Source: Halieaceae bacterium MED-G27
GTDB taxonomy: Bacteria; Pseudomonadota; Gammaproteobacteria; Pseudomonadales; Halieaceae
Length of the DNA stretch: 64,000 nucleotides
Direction: 5' to 3'
NCBI GenBank assembly: GCA_002456975.1
Contig: NTKA01000002.1
Span: 1-64,000 of the forward strand
Below the pieces are notes generated by a model. It worked only from the letters and a program-made list of their open reading frames with translations. It made no database searches and was not told the DNA's origin. The position numbers and the translations under genes were made by a program. Of this stretch, positions 16,558-26,721 are shown in pieces. Position 1 is the first letter of the stretch. Every line of letters starts with the position of its first letter.

Positions 16558-18958
16558 TAAATCCTCTAATCATGTCCTGCATCAGGTTGTCTACGCGGCT
16601 CCCGAAGCCGCCGAGACCCTTAAGAACGAACTGAAACTGAAAGGCGCGATCACGTTGCAAGTCACTGCTAATGAAGCTGTCAGAGACATTTCGTAAGGGG
16701 TCCAAATAACTCATGTAGATGAGGCGCGCACGCCAGCAGCAGCCATCGTACTCGACCCCGACCATATCTTCTACGGTGCTATTGATTTCCATCGAATACC
16801 TGACAGCGGCAAAACCGCGCCAATTCCGGTTGATGGGAATATAGGTGGATGCGTTCACCTGCTCGGTCACAGGTCTTGCCAGCGACGAGGGTGGCGGCTC
16901 TCTCAGGGTGTAGCCGACATTGATGAGCGCGTCCTCAGCAGGGCGATAGGTCGCTCGCACATTAGCCGCATCAAACTGTCGATCATAAGCATCAAATAGG
17001 AAGTTGCTCTGCACGGACCAGTGCTCGCTGGCTCTCACATCGAGCGAAAAAGCGAGTGCTGAACCTTCATCGGTGAGCGCGGGATCTTGATCATTCAAGC
17101 GTACTTTTTGATCGCGAAAGTGGAATACCTGCCCAATGCTTGCGGTGACTTTTTCAACCCCTGACTTCGGATCAATCAGCCGCGACGTGACGCCTAGGGC
17201 GAATTGATTGGCATCAGCTAGACGATCAAATCCTGAAAAACGAGTCGTTCTGAACAGCTGTCGATAGCTGAAGGTCAACTCAGCACTGTCGAAATCAGGG
17301 ACGCCTGCGTGGTCTTCATAGCTGGCATAGAGGTAGTGGGCTCTCGGCTCAAGGGTTTGTAGCCACTCTTTGCCGGAAAAGGTCATTGTCCGATCGAACT
17401 CGAGTCCAGCGTCAACGCTAGCGACCCACGAATCTAAATTAATACTGCGACTGGCGGTTGGGTCGCCCGTCTGGTTTAAATTGTATCTAAGCGACCGGTG
17501 TCTGAGACTTGGGGTGATAAATCCATAAGATCTTCGCACCGGGCTGCTCACCCCCACTTCTGAGTAAATCCGCTGCCCCTTAACTCGATCGAGGTCGGTA
17601 TCGAAGTTAGCCACTTGGAACACTGCCATGGGCTCGAGCTCACCAAAACGTTTCTGCCCACGCCAACGCGCCGAAACCTGTGGCAGTTTCTTATAGGTAT
17701 CTGAGAGATCCTCGGCGATGCTTTGGAATTGCTGTGCCTCCAAGCTAAGTAGCCAGTTATCGTCTAACCAGTCGGCACTCGCGCGCTGCAGTAATGCGGT
17801 TTGCCTTTGCGCACGGAGGGTGTTGTTTTCCAGATCGCGCAGGTACTCGTTATCACTGACCCGCGTGTAGTCGATAGATGTGCGGAACCGAGACGATGCT
17901 GGACTCTCCTGGTTGACATTGATCAACCAACGATCGCTGGTTTCAAGTTCATTGCGCGTTCGATCGTCACTGAGCAGAGAGCCATTGAATGACCATAAAC
18001 CCCACCGTTTACCCAATCGGCGTGCGTTGAGCTGATGCATCAATCCCCGATCACCAATATGACGCGGTGAGTATGTCGCGTCGTAGTCAGGAGCAAGATT
18101 TAGGTAGATCGGTGCAGTGACATCGAAGCCGCCACGGGTATCGCTCCCAATATCTGGAAACAGCAATCCAGTTTTGCGTTGGTCTCCCAGCGGGAATTGA
18201 ACCCAAGGCAGGTAGGCAATAGGTACCCCTTTGATGCCAATTTTAGCGCCCCACGCTTCGCCCGTGTTGTTGGTGGTGTTGACGCGAATAGTGTCGGCAG
18301 ACAGCAACCAGCTGGGATCGTCAGGGGTGCAAAAGGTTAGAGTACCGTCGTCGATATCGAGCGATCCGTTGCGATCACGGGTCACCTCATCTGCGCGGGC
18401 GTAAAGTTGCTTGTCGTACAAGACAAACTCTGCGTCGGTCAACGTCGCCTGTTCGCTCAGGCTGTCGTATTTGATGGTGTCGCCGAACATCAAGATACCA
18501 GGCTCCTGAACTCTGACAGGCCCACTCGCGCTGACGGTTTCGTTCACTCTGTCGATACTGACGCGCTCTGCCTCTAAGCGCCGATACCCTTGCTCGACAA
18601 CAACGGTGTCGTAAAAAACAGCGCTGTCGTCAGAGATATCACTATCGCCAGCGCTGACCTCGAGATCAGATTCGGCGGGTGATTGAGAGGTGTCAATATC
18701 GCCGAGAGGATCGACGTATTTACCGCCGCATCGCCAGCATTGATCATCGCGTTCTTCCACAGGGATGATGCTCAATGGCTGCCAATGAAAGCGGGCGGAA
18801 ATGGACTCTTCTTTGAGCTCCTGACCCATAGTCGCGCTGCAGGTCAGCAGCCAAACCAAGCCTAGCCATTGCGTCAGTGCATGGCTCCGCCAGCGCCGCC
18901 CACAGGGGCGACTCGAGCTGCCATCGTGTCTTACTGGCGATGGATTGATAGATCTCAC
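16544..18958 (-). CDS. lptD: LPS-assembly outer membrane protein LptD
   Basis: This protein of about 804 residues has an N-terminal OstA/LptA-like beta-jellyroll (AERVSIDRVNETVSASGPV ... DEVTRDRNG) and a long C-terminal beta-barrel. Cysteines fit the LptD disulfide scheme: CWRCGG near the mature N-terminus and a CC pair in DGCCWRARL near the C-terminus. With LptE it inserts LPS in the outer leaflet. The frame is open to a TTG at 18991. I prefer GTG at 18958, which has a GGA-type ribosome site, but the start is uncertain. It heads lptD-surA-pdxA and is divergent from amgK, a neighbour also seen in Pseudomonas. Confidence 0.93.
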   Translation of the reverse strand: MRSINPSPVRHDGSSSRPCGRRWRSHALTQWLGLVWLLTCSATMGQELKEESISARFHWQPLSIIPVEERDDQCWRCGGKYVDPLGDIDTSQSPAESDLEVSAGDSDISDDSAVFYDTVVVEQGYRRLEAERVSIDRVNETVSASGPVRVQEPGILMFGDTIKYDSLSEQATLTDAEFVLYDKQLYARADEVTRDRNGSLDIDDGTLTFCTPDDPSWLLSADTIRVNTTNNTGEAWGAKIGIKGVPIAYLPWVQFPLGDQRKTGLLFPDIGSDTRGGFDVTAPIYLNLAPDYDATYSPRHIGDRGLMHQLNARRLGKRWGLWSFNGSLLSDDRTRNELETSDRWLINVNQESPASSRFRTSIDYTRVSDNEYLRDLENNTLRAQRQTALLQRASADWLDDNWLLSLEAQQFQSIAEDLSDTYKKLPQVSARWRGQKRFGELEPMAVFQVANFDTDLDRVKGQRIYSEVGVSSPVRRSYGFITPSLRHRSLRYNLNQTGDPTASRSINLDSWVASVDAGLEFDRTMTFSGKEWLQTLEPRAHYLYASYEDHAGVPDFDSAELTFSYRQLFRTTRFSGFDRLADANQFALGVTSRLIDPKSGVEKVTASIGQVFHFRDQKVRLNDQDPALTDEGSALAFSLDVRASEHWSVQSNFLFDAYDRQFDAANVRATYRPAEDALINVGYTLREPPPSSLARPVTEQVNASTYIPINRNWRGFAAVRYSMEINSTVEDMVGVEYDGCCWRARLIYMSYLDPLRNVSDSFISSDLQRDRAFQFQFVLKGLGGFGSRVDNLMQDMIRGFNGKR

Positions 18959-19090
18959 GAATTGGGTTTCCAAAGGGGTGGCCGACTTCAAGCCCGATAG
19001 TGTAGCGTGCTGAACCTGCGCGGGCGCTGTAAATTTGTAGTGAATAAGACAAAGCGACCATACTGCGCGCTTTTGTGGGTGAGAAGGGCA

Positions 19091-20128
19091 ATGCTAGTTG
19101 AAACTTGGTTAGCAAAGTATATTAATTGCGAACCATCAGAGATCGATCTTGAATTAATCGCCGGGGATGCCAGCCCGAGGCGTTTTTTTCGACTGCATTG
19201 CACAACGAACCTTCCATCGGGTGTGCCCGCCGGTGTCGTCTTAATGAAGTCCCCGCCGACCGAGAACAACGAGCGCTTCGTTCTGGTTCAGGGATTGCTC
19301 GAGACGGGCAGTGTTCGAGTGCCGCGGTTAATCCTAGCTGACCTAGCCGAGGGGTGGTTTTTACTCGAAGATCTGGGCGATAGGACTTTTCATCAGGCGC
19401 TAGCGTCAGAATCATCCGATCAGTTGTACGACCATGCTCTTGAGACGCTTGTCGCTATCGCCTCGGTACCGGTAGAGGCTGTGTTGCCGACTTATGACGC
19501 CGGACGACTGCAAGTGGAGTTGGATGTTTTTCCCGAGTGGTTTTTGGGCAAGGCACTTGAGCTGACTTTGGATGATGACGCTAAGCGTATCGTTGCCGGA
19601 CTCTCAGAATTGCTCGTTGCGTCTGCACTAGAGCAGCCGGCGATAATGGTGCACCGTGACTATCACAGCCGCAATTTGATGGTTATGCCCGACTCGGGTG
19701 AGCTTGCAGTGATCGATTTTCAGGATGCGGTATTCGGGCCCCTGACCTACGACGCTGTATCGCTGTTAAAAGATTGCTACGTCGTTTGGCCCAGGGATCA
19801 GCAGCTCAAGTGGCTGTCAGACTATCGAGACAAGCTGCTTCAGCGCAACGTGGTCGATGCCCTAGACTTTGATCGCTTGGTAGTCTGGTTTGATTTCATG
19901 GGCTTGCAACGACACATCAAGGTGTTGGGCGTATTTTCGCGGCTGTGGTTGCGCGATGAGAAGCCCGCTTATCTTGCCGACTTACCGGTGGTAGTAGACT
20001 ACGTGCTCGACACCTGCGATCGTTACAGTGACAGCTATGAGACGGTTGATATATTTCAGCGATGGTTTCGAGCGGATGTGTTACCCGCGCTGAATCAGCA
20101 GTCATGGTGGCAGGAGCGCTCGCTGTGA
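19091..20128 (+). CDS. amgK: N-acetylmuramate/N-acetylglucosamine kinase AmgK
   Basis: This protein of about 345 residues is in the aminoglycoside-phosphotransferase fold. The Brenner-type catalytic loop is HRDYHSRNLMV, followed by the metal-binding VIDFQDAVFGP. It phosphorylates the anomeric hydroxyl of MurNAc during peptidoglycan recycling. The ATG at 19091 has a GAGAAGGG ribosome site, so I reject the longer frame to 19007. The 4-nt GTGA overlap with murU and the position beside lptD match the known P. putida/P. aeruginosa arrangement, which supports AmgK over a generic phosphotransferase. Confidence 0.92.
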   Translation: MLVETWLAKYINCEPSEIDLELIAGDASPRRFFRLHCTTNLPSGVPAGVVLMKSPPTENNERFVLVQGLLETGSVRVPRLILADLAEGWFLLEDLGDRTFHQALASESSDQLYDHALETLVAIASVPVEAVLPTYDAGRLQVELDVFPEWFLGKALELTLDDDAKRIVAGLSELLVASALEQPAIMVHRDYHSRNLMVMPDSGELAVIDFQDAVFGPLTYDAVSLLKDCYVVWPRDQQLKWLSDYRDKLLQRNVVDALDFDRLVVWFDFMGLQRHIKVLGVFSRLWLRDEKPAYLADLPVVVDYVLDTCDRYSDSYETVDIFQRWFRADVLPALNQQSWWQERSL

Positions 20129-20811
20129 AAGCCATGATTCTTGCAGCGGGTAAAGGTGAGCGCATGCGGCCGTTGACTCAGCAGTGCCCAAAACCATTGC
20201 TAATGGTTAATGGCAGCACACTACTCGAGCGACATATCACTGCGCTGGTCACTGCGGGCGTTTCCGACATCGTGATCAACGTTTCCTATCTCGCGGATCA
20301 AATCATCGACTTTTGCGGCGATGGCAGCCGCTGGGGCTGCAACATCGAATTCTCGATTGAGGGTGAGCCATTGGAAACAGCCGGTGGTGTTATCCAGGCC
20401 TTACCTAAGCTAGGGACAGACCCATTTATCTTGGTCAGTGCCGATGTATTAACCGACTTCGATCATCGGGCGCTGGTCGAGCATTCGCTGGGTAGCGATT
20501 GGGCGAGTTTGGTTCTCGTCCCCAATCCTGAGCACCATCCTGAGGGGGATTTCGGTTTATCTGATGGGCGAGTCTCGCTGGTATCGGCCGGTGGCGACAG
20601 TTTCACTTACAGCGGTGTCGGCTTGGTGTCACCGATGCTATTTCACTCGCTTGAGACGGGAAAACGTCGGATCCGGCCGGTATTTGATAGAGCGCTCGAG
20701 TCCAACTGCGTAGAGGGCCGGGTGTGGACGGGCGTGTGGTCGGACGTTGGAACGCCTGAGCGTCTAGAGTTAGCCGCCTTGCAAGAAAGGGATCAAACTC
20801 GCGCCAGTTAG
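20125..20811 (+). CDS. murU: N-acetylmuramate alpha-1-phosphate uridylyltransferase MurU
   Basis: This protein of about 228 residues is a nucleotidyltransferase with the signature MILAAGKGERMRPLT and QCPKPLL. The metal-binding Asp lies in VSADVLTDFD. It makes UDP-MurNAc from MurNAc-1-phosphate, by-passing MurA/MurB de novo synthesis and so fosfomycin. The start is GTG at 20125, overlapping the amgK stop by 4 nt, giving the family N-terminus VKAMILAAG. Confidence 0.92.
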   Translation: MKAMILAAGKGERMRPLTQQCPKPLLMVNGSTLLERHITALVTAGVSDIVINVSYLADQIIDFCGDGSRWGCNIEFSIEGEPLETAGGVIQALPKLGTDPFILVSADVLTDFDHRALVEHSLGSDWASLVLVPNPEHHPEGDFGLSDGRVSLVSAGGDSFTYSGVGLVSPMLFHSLETGKRRIRPVFDRALESNCVEGRVWTGVWSDVGTPERLELAALQERDQTRAS

Positions 20812-20827
20812 CTGGTGAGAAGTCGGT

Positions 20828-20864
20828 GAGGGCTTTACACTAGCGGCTTTAACCGAGAGCCCTC
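20828..20864 (+). other. Inverted repeat just upstream of rpe
   Basis: GAGGGCT (20828-20834) and AGCCCTC (20858-20864) are perfect complements with a 23-nt loop, ending 5 nt before the rpe ATG. It could be a weak hairpin over the ribosome-binding region or an operator. No T-run follows it, so it is not an ordinary terminator. Significance uncertain. Confidence 0.35.
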
Positions 20865-20869
20865 TAAGC

Positions 20870-21538
20870 ATGCGTGATTACTTGATTGCACCTTCTATTT
20901 TGGCGGCAAACTTTGCTCGGCTGGGAGACGACGTTGACCGGGTATTAGCCGCTGGCGCCGACATGGTCCACTTTGACGTTATGGACAATCATTACGTACC
21001 TAATTTGTCGGTTGGCCCGATGGTGTGTTCTGCGCTCCGCAAACACGGTGTTACTGCGCCTATTGACGTGCATTTAATGGTAGAGCCGGTCGATGCCTTA
21101 GTGGGCATGTTCGCCGATGCTGGGGCGACCTATATTACCTTCCACCCCGATGCCTCGACCCACGTAGATCGCACGCTACAGCTCATCAAAAATGCCGGAT
21201 GCAAAGCAGGCTTGGTGTTCAATCCGGCGGCGTCGCTTGAGCCTTTGAAGTACGTTATGGATAAGATTGACATGGTGCTGCTAATGTCAGTCAACCCGGG
21301 TTTTGGTGGCCAGTCGTTTATTCCGTCGACGCTGGCAAAACTTCGAGAAACGAGACAACTAATCGATGCTAGCGGGCTCGATATTCGACTAGAGGTTGAC
21401 GGTGGCGTCGGTCCGAGCAATATCAGAGAAATCGCTGAAGCCGGAGCCGACACGTTTGTCGCGGGGTCAGCTATTTTTGGGCAGTCCGACTACGCTGAGG
21501 TCATTACAAAAATGCGCGGTGAGTTAGCTTCTGTATGA
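20870..21538 (+). CDS. rpe: Ribulose-phosphate 3-epimerase
   Basis: This 222-residue TIM barrel has the family motifs [55 protein letters not shown] and LEVDGGV. It interconverts ribulose-5-P and xylulose-5-P in the pentose phosphate pathway. It is the first gene of rpe-trpEGDC and overlaps trpE by 4 nt. The phosphoglycolate phosphatase gene often found between rpe and trpE is absent. Confidence 0.97.
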   Translation: MRDYLIAPSILAANFARLGDDVDRVLAAGADMVHFDVMDNHYVPNLSVGPMVCSALRKHGVTAPIDVHLMVEPVDALVGMFADAGATYITFHPDASTHVDRTLQLIKNAGCKAGLVFNPAASLEPLKYVMDKIDMVLLMSVNPGFGGQSFIPSTLAKLRETRQLIDASGLDIRLEVDGGVGPSNIREIAEAGADTFVAGSAIFGQSDYAEVITKMRGELASV

Positions 21539-23025
21539 ACGCGCTGATCGACCGAGCAACCTTTGAGGATTTGGTTGCTCAGGGATTTTCTCGGATACCG
21601 CTGACGCGGACCTTGCTGGCGGATACCGAGACGCCACTCTCTACCTATACCAAACTTGCTGGGGCGCCTTACTCTTTTTTGTTTGAGTCTGTCGAAGGTG
21701 GTGAAAAATGGAGTCGGTATTCGATTGTCGGCCTGCCCGCCAGCGAGCGCTTGGAGGTCTCTGGAAAGACTATCAGCCAGTTTAAGGAAGGTGTCTTAGT
21801 TGAGTCCTGGGACAGTGAAGACCCATTGGCAACGATTGAATCGCACTGCAAAGCTCAAACCTGTGCGGCGATCGACCACTTGCCTGTATTCCATGGTGGT
21901 TGGGTGGGTTACTTCGGTTACGACACGGTTCGTTATGTAGAAGCCAAGCTTGATAAACCTGACAAGCCTTCTCAGATCGATACGCCCGATATTTTATTGA
22001 TGTTGGTCGACGAGGTAGTGGTATTCGACAACCTCCGAGGCACGCTCACGCTGATTGTCAACGCTGATACCGATCAGCCAAATAGCTACGAGCTTTCTGT
22101 TGCGAGATTGCAAACACTCGGGCAGCAACTAGCCTCACCCCTGCCGGAATTAGGTGCCGTGTCGGTGGGTGCCGTCGATACAGCATCGGTGGAAAACCAG
22201 GTGACCTTTGATACGGATCAAGCCACTTTTGAGGGTTGGGTAAACCGTGTCAAAGACTATATTTTGGACGGGGACGTCATGCAGGTTGTAGTGTCGCATC
22301 GGATGTCCCTGCCATTCGATGCTCCCCCCATCGACTTATATCGTGCCCTACGGTACTTGAATCCATCCCCGTACCTGTATTTTCTAGACCTTGATGACTT
22401 TCAGGTGGTCGGCTCATCGCCTGAGATTCTAGTGCGTGCTGAGCAGGGACAGGTCACGGTGCGGCCGATCGCGGGTACCATTCGACGAGGCACTACTGAC
22501 GCTGAAGATCAGGCCCTAGCAGAAGTACTCCTGAACGATGCTAAAGAGCGGGCCGAGCATTTGATGTTGATCGACCTCGGGCGCAACGATGTCGGCAGGG
22601 TGGCGAAGCCGGGTTCTGTAGAATTGACCGATAAAATGGTGGTCGAGAAGTACTCGCACGTGATGCATATCGTCTCCAACGTGACCGGAGCTAGTCGCGA
22701 TGATGTAGGCGCCATCGATGCCCTGCGAGCAACGCTCCCTGCGGGGACATTGAGTGGCGCTCCTAAGATCAGAGCCATGGAAATTATCGATGAATTAGAA
22801 CCCTACAAGCGCGGTGTTTACGGCGGCGCGGTGGGTTACATCACCTGGTCAGGTGACATGGATACTGCGATCGCCATCAGGACGGCCGTAGTGAAGGACG
22901 GCACTTTGTTTGTGCAAGCTGGGGCAGGTGTGGTGGCTGATTCTCAACCTGCATCCGAGTGGGAAGAAACGCTGAATAAAGCCAGAGCGGTACTCAGGGC
23001 GGCAGCGATGGTCGGACATTCCTAG
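21535..23025 (+). CDS. trpE: Anthranilate synthase component I
   Basis: This 496-residue protein has the tryptophan feedback site region ([19 protein letters not shown], about residues 43-61). Its chorismate-binding C-terminal domain shows [38 protein letters not shown] and YGGAVGYI. It makes anthranilate from chorismate with ammonia from TrpG. Its ATG overlaps the rpe stop as ATGA. There is no room for a leader-peptide attenuator directly before trpE, so regulation must act upstream of rpe or on the enzyme. Confidence 0.97.
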   Translation: MNALIDRATFEDLVAQGFSRIPLTRTLLADTETPLSTYTKLAGAPYSFLFESVEGGEKWSRYSIVGLPASERLEVSGKTISQFKEGVLVESWDSEDPLATIESHCKAQTCAAIDHLPVFHGGWVGYFGYDTVRYVEAKLDKPDKPSQIDTPDILLMLVDEVVVFDNLRGTLTLIVNADTDQPNSYELSVARLQTLGQQLASPLPELGAVSVGAVDTASVENQVTFDTDQATFEGWVNRVKDYILDGDVMQVVVSHRMSLPFDAPPIDLYRALRYLNPSPYLYFLDLDDFQVVGSSPEILVRAEQGQVTVRPIAGTIRRGTTDAEDQALAEVLLNDAKERAEHLMLIDLGRNDVGRVAKPGSVELTDKMVVEKYSHVMHIVSNVTGASRDDVGAIDALRATLPAGTLSGAPKIRAMEIIDELEPYKRGVYGGAVGYITWSGDMDTAIAIRTAVVKDGTLFVQAGAGVVADSQPASEWEETLNKARAVLRAAAMVGHS

Positions 23026-23041
23026 GGTTTAAGGGCTACGA

Positions 23042-23635
23042 ATGGCAGTCGATGTATACATGATAGATAACTACGACTCCTTTACTTGGAATGTCGTGCA
23101 GTATCTGTGGGAGTTGGATGCCGCGGTCGAAGTGGGTCGTAATGACGAGGTGAGCCTCGATGACATCGAAGCGTCCGGTAGCGACGTTTTGTGCATTTCT
23201 CCGGGTCCTTGTTCGCCAGATGAGGCGGGAATCTCAGTCCCGGCGATTCATCATTTCAAGGGTCGTTTGCCAATTTTTGGTATCTGCCTTGGCATGCAGA
23301 GTATTGGGGCAGCTTTTGGTGGGCGAATCGTCAGAGCGCCGTCGGTGATGCATGGCAAAACAAGTGAGATTTACCACGACGGTCGTGGGGTATTTGAGGG
23401 ATTACCATCACCATTTACCGCGACTCGATATCACAGTTTGGTTATCGATCCCGACACTTGTCCCGACTGTCTCGACGTGTCGGCATGGACGATCGACGCC
23501 GAGGGTAATCGAGACGTTATCATGGGTGTCAGGCATCGAGAGCTGGCCATTGAAGGGGTGCAATTTCACCCCGAGTCGATTCTGACCGAGCACGGTCATG
23601 ACATGTTGGCCAATTTCTTGAAGCAGGCTGGTTAA
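23042..23635 (+). CDS. trpG: Anthranilate synthase glutamine amidotransferase component
   Basis: This 197-residue class I glutaminase starts with [15 protein letters not shown]. It has the oxyanion region [13 protein letters not shown], the nucleophile Cys in [10 protein letters not shown], and the catalytic His-Glu in GVQFHPESI. It passes ammonia to TrpE. The nucleophile elbow has Met where TrpG/PabA usually have His (GICLGHQ), a form more usual in HisH. It may also serve PabB. Confidence 0.95.
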   Translation: MAVDVYMIDNYDSFTWNVVQYLWELDAAVEVGRNDEVSLDDIEASGSDVLCISPGPCSPDEAGISVPAIHHFKGRLPIFGICLGMQSIGAAFGGRIVRAPSVMHGKTSEIYHDGRGVFEGLPSPFTATRYHSLVIDPDTCPDCLDVSAWTIDAEGNRDVIMGVRHRELAIEGVQFHPESILTEHGHDMLANFLKQAG

Positions 23636-23645
23636 GGGGGCTTGT

Positions 23646-24680
23646 ATGGATATCCAAACCGCTATCGCTAACGTGGCATCGGGTGAGTCGCTCACGGTAG
23701 ACGCGATGAAAAGCGTCATGTTGGCCGTCATGCAAGGGGAAGCGACAGAGGCTCAAATTGGGGGGCTACTGGTCGGACTGCGGATGAAGGGCGAAACTAT
23801 CGACGAAGTGGTGGGTGCAGCAACCGCTATGCGATCACTCGCGACTCCCGTCAATATTGACCGCAGCGGTTTGATCGACATGTGTGGCACCGGCGGAGAT
23901 GGCACCAACCTGTTTAACGTATCCACGGCTGCTACCTTTGTTGTGGCAGCGGCGGGTGGTCGAATCGCCAAGCACGGCAACCGCTCGGTATCGAGCTCGT
24001 CTGGCTCCTCCGATGTGTTGGCTGCGCTCGGCGTGAATTTGGAAGTGACCCCGGAGCAGATTGCGCAGTGCATCGAGGAGGTCGGCGTCGGCTTTATGTT
24101 TGCTCCAGCCCATCACAGTGCCATGAAGCACGCCATCGGACCTCGCCGAGAACTCGCGATGCGAACTATCTTTAATATATTAGGTCCATTGACCAACCCT
24201 GCGGGTGCCAAGCGACAGGTACTGGGAGTATTCGATAAGTCGCTCTGTGAGCCCTTAGCATCAGCACTTCATGAATTGGGCAGCGAGCACGTTTTGGTGG
24301 TGCATGGTAACGATGGGCTCGATGAGTTGTCGGTGGCCTCAACCTCGCATGTGTGCGAGATGAAGGCCGGCGAGTTGACGAGCTACGAAGTAGACCCCAC
24401 CGATTTTGGATTGCGCGTAGGCTCTCTATCAGGTTTGTGTGTTGATAATTCGGAGCAGTCAGCGGCCCTGATTCGCAGTGCTTTGGGCGGTGAAAATTCT
24501 GAAAATGCCGATGCCGCAAGAGCCATCATTGCAATGAATGCTGGCGCCGGTCTGTATGTCGGAGGTCGCGCTGACAGCTTGCAGGCAGGTGTTGTATTAG
24601 CCGCTGCTACCATCGAATCCGGTAACGCGCTCCATTGCCTTAATGCTTTTGCTGATAAAACACAGGAGCTAGCTGGATAA
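23646..24680 (+). CDS. trpD: Anthranilate phosphoribosyltransferase
   Basis: This 344-residue protein has the PRPP site [45 protein letters not shown] and [17 protein letters not shown], all TrpD motifs. It forms phosphoribosyl-anthranilate, the second step of the pathway. It is separate from trpG (10-nt gap), unlike the fused enterobacterial TrpGD. Confidence 0.97.
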   Translation: MDIQTAIANVASGESLTVDAMKSVMLAVMQGEATEAQIGGLLVGLRMKGETIDEVVGAATAMRSLATPVNIDRSGLIDMCGTGGDGTNLFNVSTAATFVVAAAGGRIAKHGNRSVSSSSGSSDVLAALGVNLEVTPEQIAQCIEEVGVGFMFAPAHHSAMKHAIGPRRELAMRTIFNILGPLTNPAGAKRQVLGVFDKSLCEPLASALHELGSEHVLVVHGNDGLDELSVASTSHVCEMKAGELTSYEVDPTDFGLRVGSLSGLCVDNSEQSAALIRSALGGENSENADAARAIIAMNAGAGLYVGGRADSLQAGVVLAAATIESGNALHCLNAFADKTQELAG

Positions 24681-24684
24681 TCCC

Positions 24685-25503
24685 ATGACCTTAGATTCGA
24701 CACCGACAGTGCTTCGGAAGATATGTGATCGGAAATGGCAGGAGATCGATGAGCGCAAGGCGATACAGCCCCTCGACGCGCTTAAGGTGATGGCGTGTTC
24801 GCAGTCGCCAGTCCGCGGGTTTAGCGCTGCGTTGCGCCGCTGTAAACAAAATGCCGAGGTCGGAGTGATCGCCGAGGTGAAAAAGGCGAGCCCCAGTAAA
24901 GGTGTTATCAGAGCGTCGTTTGACCCTGCAGCCATTGCCAAAAGCTACGAGTCGGGCGGTGCGACCTGTTTGTCGGTGCTGACAGACATCGATTTCTTCC
25001 AAGGAGCAGATCGATTCTTACAACTCGCTCGGGATGCCTGTGATCTCCCGGTTCTTCGCAAGGACTTTACGCTCGACGCCTATCAGATTTGGGAGGCTAG
25101 GGCTCTCGGCGCCGACGCGATTTTGCTGATCGTGGCCTGTCTCGATGATGATCAACTTACCGAGCTATCTGATCAGGCAGCCCTGGCAGGACTCGACGTG
25201 CTTGTTGAGGTTCACGATCTGCAGGAGCTTGAGCGAGCACTTGCGCTCGATCTAACGATGGTGGGTATCAACAATCGCAATCTCCATACGTTTGAGACCC
25301 GTTTGGAGACGACACTGGAGCTCCTAGACCGGATTCCCGACGACATCATGGTGGTAACCGAGAGCGGTTTTCATACCCCTGAGGACATGGCGAGGATGCT
25401 CTCGCGTTCGGTCAGCACATTTCTGATCGGGGAATCCTTCATGCGACAGCCGGAGCCGGGTGATGCACTGAAGGTAATGGTGAGCTCGGCACAAGCGCTG
25501 TAA
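24685..25503 (+). CDS. trpC: Indole-3-glycerol phosphate synthase
   Basis: This 272-residue TIM barrel has the motifs [66 protein letters not shown] and [12 protein letters not shown]. It ring-closes CdRP to indole-3-glycerol phosphate. It is not fused to TrpF. It follows trpD after 4 nt and is convergent with crp (4-nt gap), an order also known from Pseudomonas (trpC-vfr). Confidence 0.97.
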   Translation: MTLDSTPTVLRKICDRKWQEIDERKAIQPLDALKVMACSQSPVRGFSAALRRCKQNAEVGVIAEVKKASPSKGVIRASFDPAAIAKSYESGGATCLSVLTDIDFFQGADRFLQLARDACDLPVLRKDFTLDAYQIWEARALGADAILLIVACLDDDQLTELSDQAALAGLDVLVEVHDLQELERALALDLTMVGINNRNLHTFETRLETTLELLDRIPDDIMVVTESGFHTPEDMARMLSRSVSTFLIGESFMRQPEPGDALKVMVSSAQAL

Positions 25504-25507
25504 GCAT

Positions 25508-26173
25508 TTAGCTAATGTTAGACAGCGCCTCAGCTGATCGAGGTTCTCGCAGTAGCACAATGGTTTTGCCTGCAACCGCTATAAAGCCGTCACCTTCGAG
25601 CATTTTCAGTACCCGCCCGGCCATTTCTCTCGAACAGCCAACGATTTTGCCCAGCTCCTGGCGAGTGATACGAACCTGCATACCTTCGGGGTGTGTCATG
25701 GCTTCTGGCAGCGTCGTCAATTGGATCAGCGCCCGATGGATTCGGCCGTAGACGTCGATAAACGCGAGATCAGCGAGCTTGCGAGTGGTGTTTTTGAGTC
25801 GCTGCCCGACTTGCGTGGTCAATGCGTAGAGCACATCTGGAAACTGGTGTCGCAGCGCATGAAACTCTTCGTAACTGATGACGGCAAACTCACAGGCTGT
25901 TCGTGTGATCAGATTAGCCGTTCGAGTCTCTTCTCCGAACAGGCCCATCTCGCCGAAGAAGTCGCCGGGATTCAAATAGCTAACTACTATTTCCTGCTCA
26001 GGGTCATCTAGGTCGTCAACGATCACTGACACCGAGCCCTCTAAGATTAGGTAGAGGTGGTTACTCAGGTCGCCCTGACGAAACACTACCGAACGAGGCT
26101 TCATCTGCTCGCGATCGCAATGCTCTAAAAAAGCTTCAGCGTCAGGAATACGCTTGTTGACCAAGTAATTCAT
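25508..26173 (-). CDS. crp: CRP/Vfr-type cAMP-responsive regulator
   Basis: This 221-residue protein has a cyclic-nucleotide-binding domain (LNPGDFFGEMGLFGEETRTANL, with the Gly-Glu and Arg contacts to cAMP) and a C-helix ending RLKNTTRKLADL. The helix-turn-helix TRQELGKIVGCSREMAGRVLK follows. Against E. coli CRP the phosphate loop is a little shorter and Ser83 is Thr, while the Thr-Ser pair in the C-helix is Thr-Thr. Context (trpC and an osmC gene on either side) matches vfr of Pseudomonas. A CRP-like palindrome lies 12 nt before the start, suggesting autoregulation. Confidence 0.92.
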   Translation of the reverse strand: MNYLVNKRIPDAEAFLEHCDREQMKPRSVVFRQGDLSNHLYLILEGSVSVIVDDLDDPEQEIVVSYLNPGDFFGEMGLFGEETRTANLITRTACEFAVISYEEFHALRHQFPDVLYALTTQVGQRLKNTTRKLADLAFIDVYGRIHRALIQLTTLPEAMTHPEGMQVRITRQELGKIVGCSREMAGRVLKMLEGDGFIAVAGKTIVLLREPRSAEALSNIS

Positions 26174-26184
26174 TCAATGATCTC

Positions 26185-26206
26185 AAGTGTGATCTATTTC
26201 GCACTT
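26185..26206. promoter_or_regulatory. CRP-binding palindrome upstream of crp/vfr
   Basis: The 22-bp sequence is AAGTGTGA, six bases, TCGCACTT. The arms are complementary except at one position and match the CRP consensus TGTGA-N6-TCACA with one change. It lies 12-33 nt before the crp ATG, where binding could block or adjust transcription or translation start. It could also serve the divergent osmC gene. Confidence 0.65.
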
Positions 26207-26301
26207 ATCATGCCATAGACTTCCCACCCCGTTGCGTGAGAGCAAACGCGAACGTCAGTCTTTTAGAATATACATTGCGGTGAGCGAGTCAGGAGAATGT
26301 T

Positions 26302-26721
26302 ATGCAGGGAAAGGTTAGTTGGGCTGGCGATGTGACATTTGAGGCCGAATCGGGTACCGGACACTCGATCATGATGGATGGGCCTGAAGAGGTTGGCGGG
26401 CAGAATCAAGGGGCAAGGCCAATGGAGTTGCTTCTGCTGGGTACTGGCGGATGCGCTTTATTTGATGTGGTGTCGATGTTGAAGAAGTCTCGGCAGTCCT
26501 TCAAAGCCGCGCGGGTAGAGCTGCAAGCAAAGCGGGTAGACGCGATTCCCGCTGTTTTTGAGTCGATTAATCTGCACTTTGTGATTAGTGGAGAGGGCGT
26601 TCGCGAGAGTCAGGTGGCCAGAGCGGTACAGCTATCCGCCGAAAAGTATTGCTCGGCTTCGATTATGCTTGCTACCGGCGGGGTGAAGGTCACTCATAGT
26701 TTCGAGATTCAGCTTTCATAG
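26302..26721 (+). CDS. OsmC family protein
   Basis: This 139-residue protein has the OsmC/Ohr fold pattern: GGQNQGARPMELLLLGTGGCALFDVVSMLKK with the conserved Cys, and the second Cys in SAEKYCSASIMLA. Two-cysteine OsmC proteins reduce organic hydroperoxides. This YhfA-like subgroup is less defined. The ATG at 26302 follows AGGAGAATGTT. Location beside crp/vfr is as in Pseudomonas. A 22-bp tandem duplication at the stop codon adds one Ser to the C-terminus. Confidence 0.9.
   Translation: MQGKVSWAGDVTFEAESGTGHSIMMDGPEEVGGQNQGARPMELLLLGTGGCALFDVVSMLKKSRQSFKAARVELQAKRVDAIPAVFESINLHFVISGEGVRESQVARAVQLSAEKYCSASIMLATGGVKVTHSFEIQLS

Noticed and set aside
21400-21540. trp leader peptide/attenuator before trpE
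   Set aside because: trpE overlaps the rpe stop by 4 nt, so there is no leader region.
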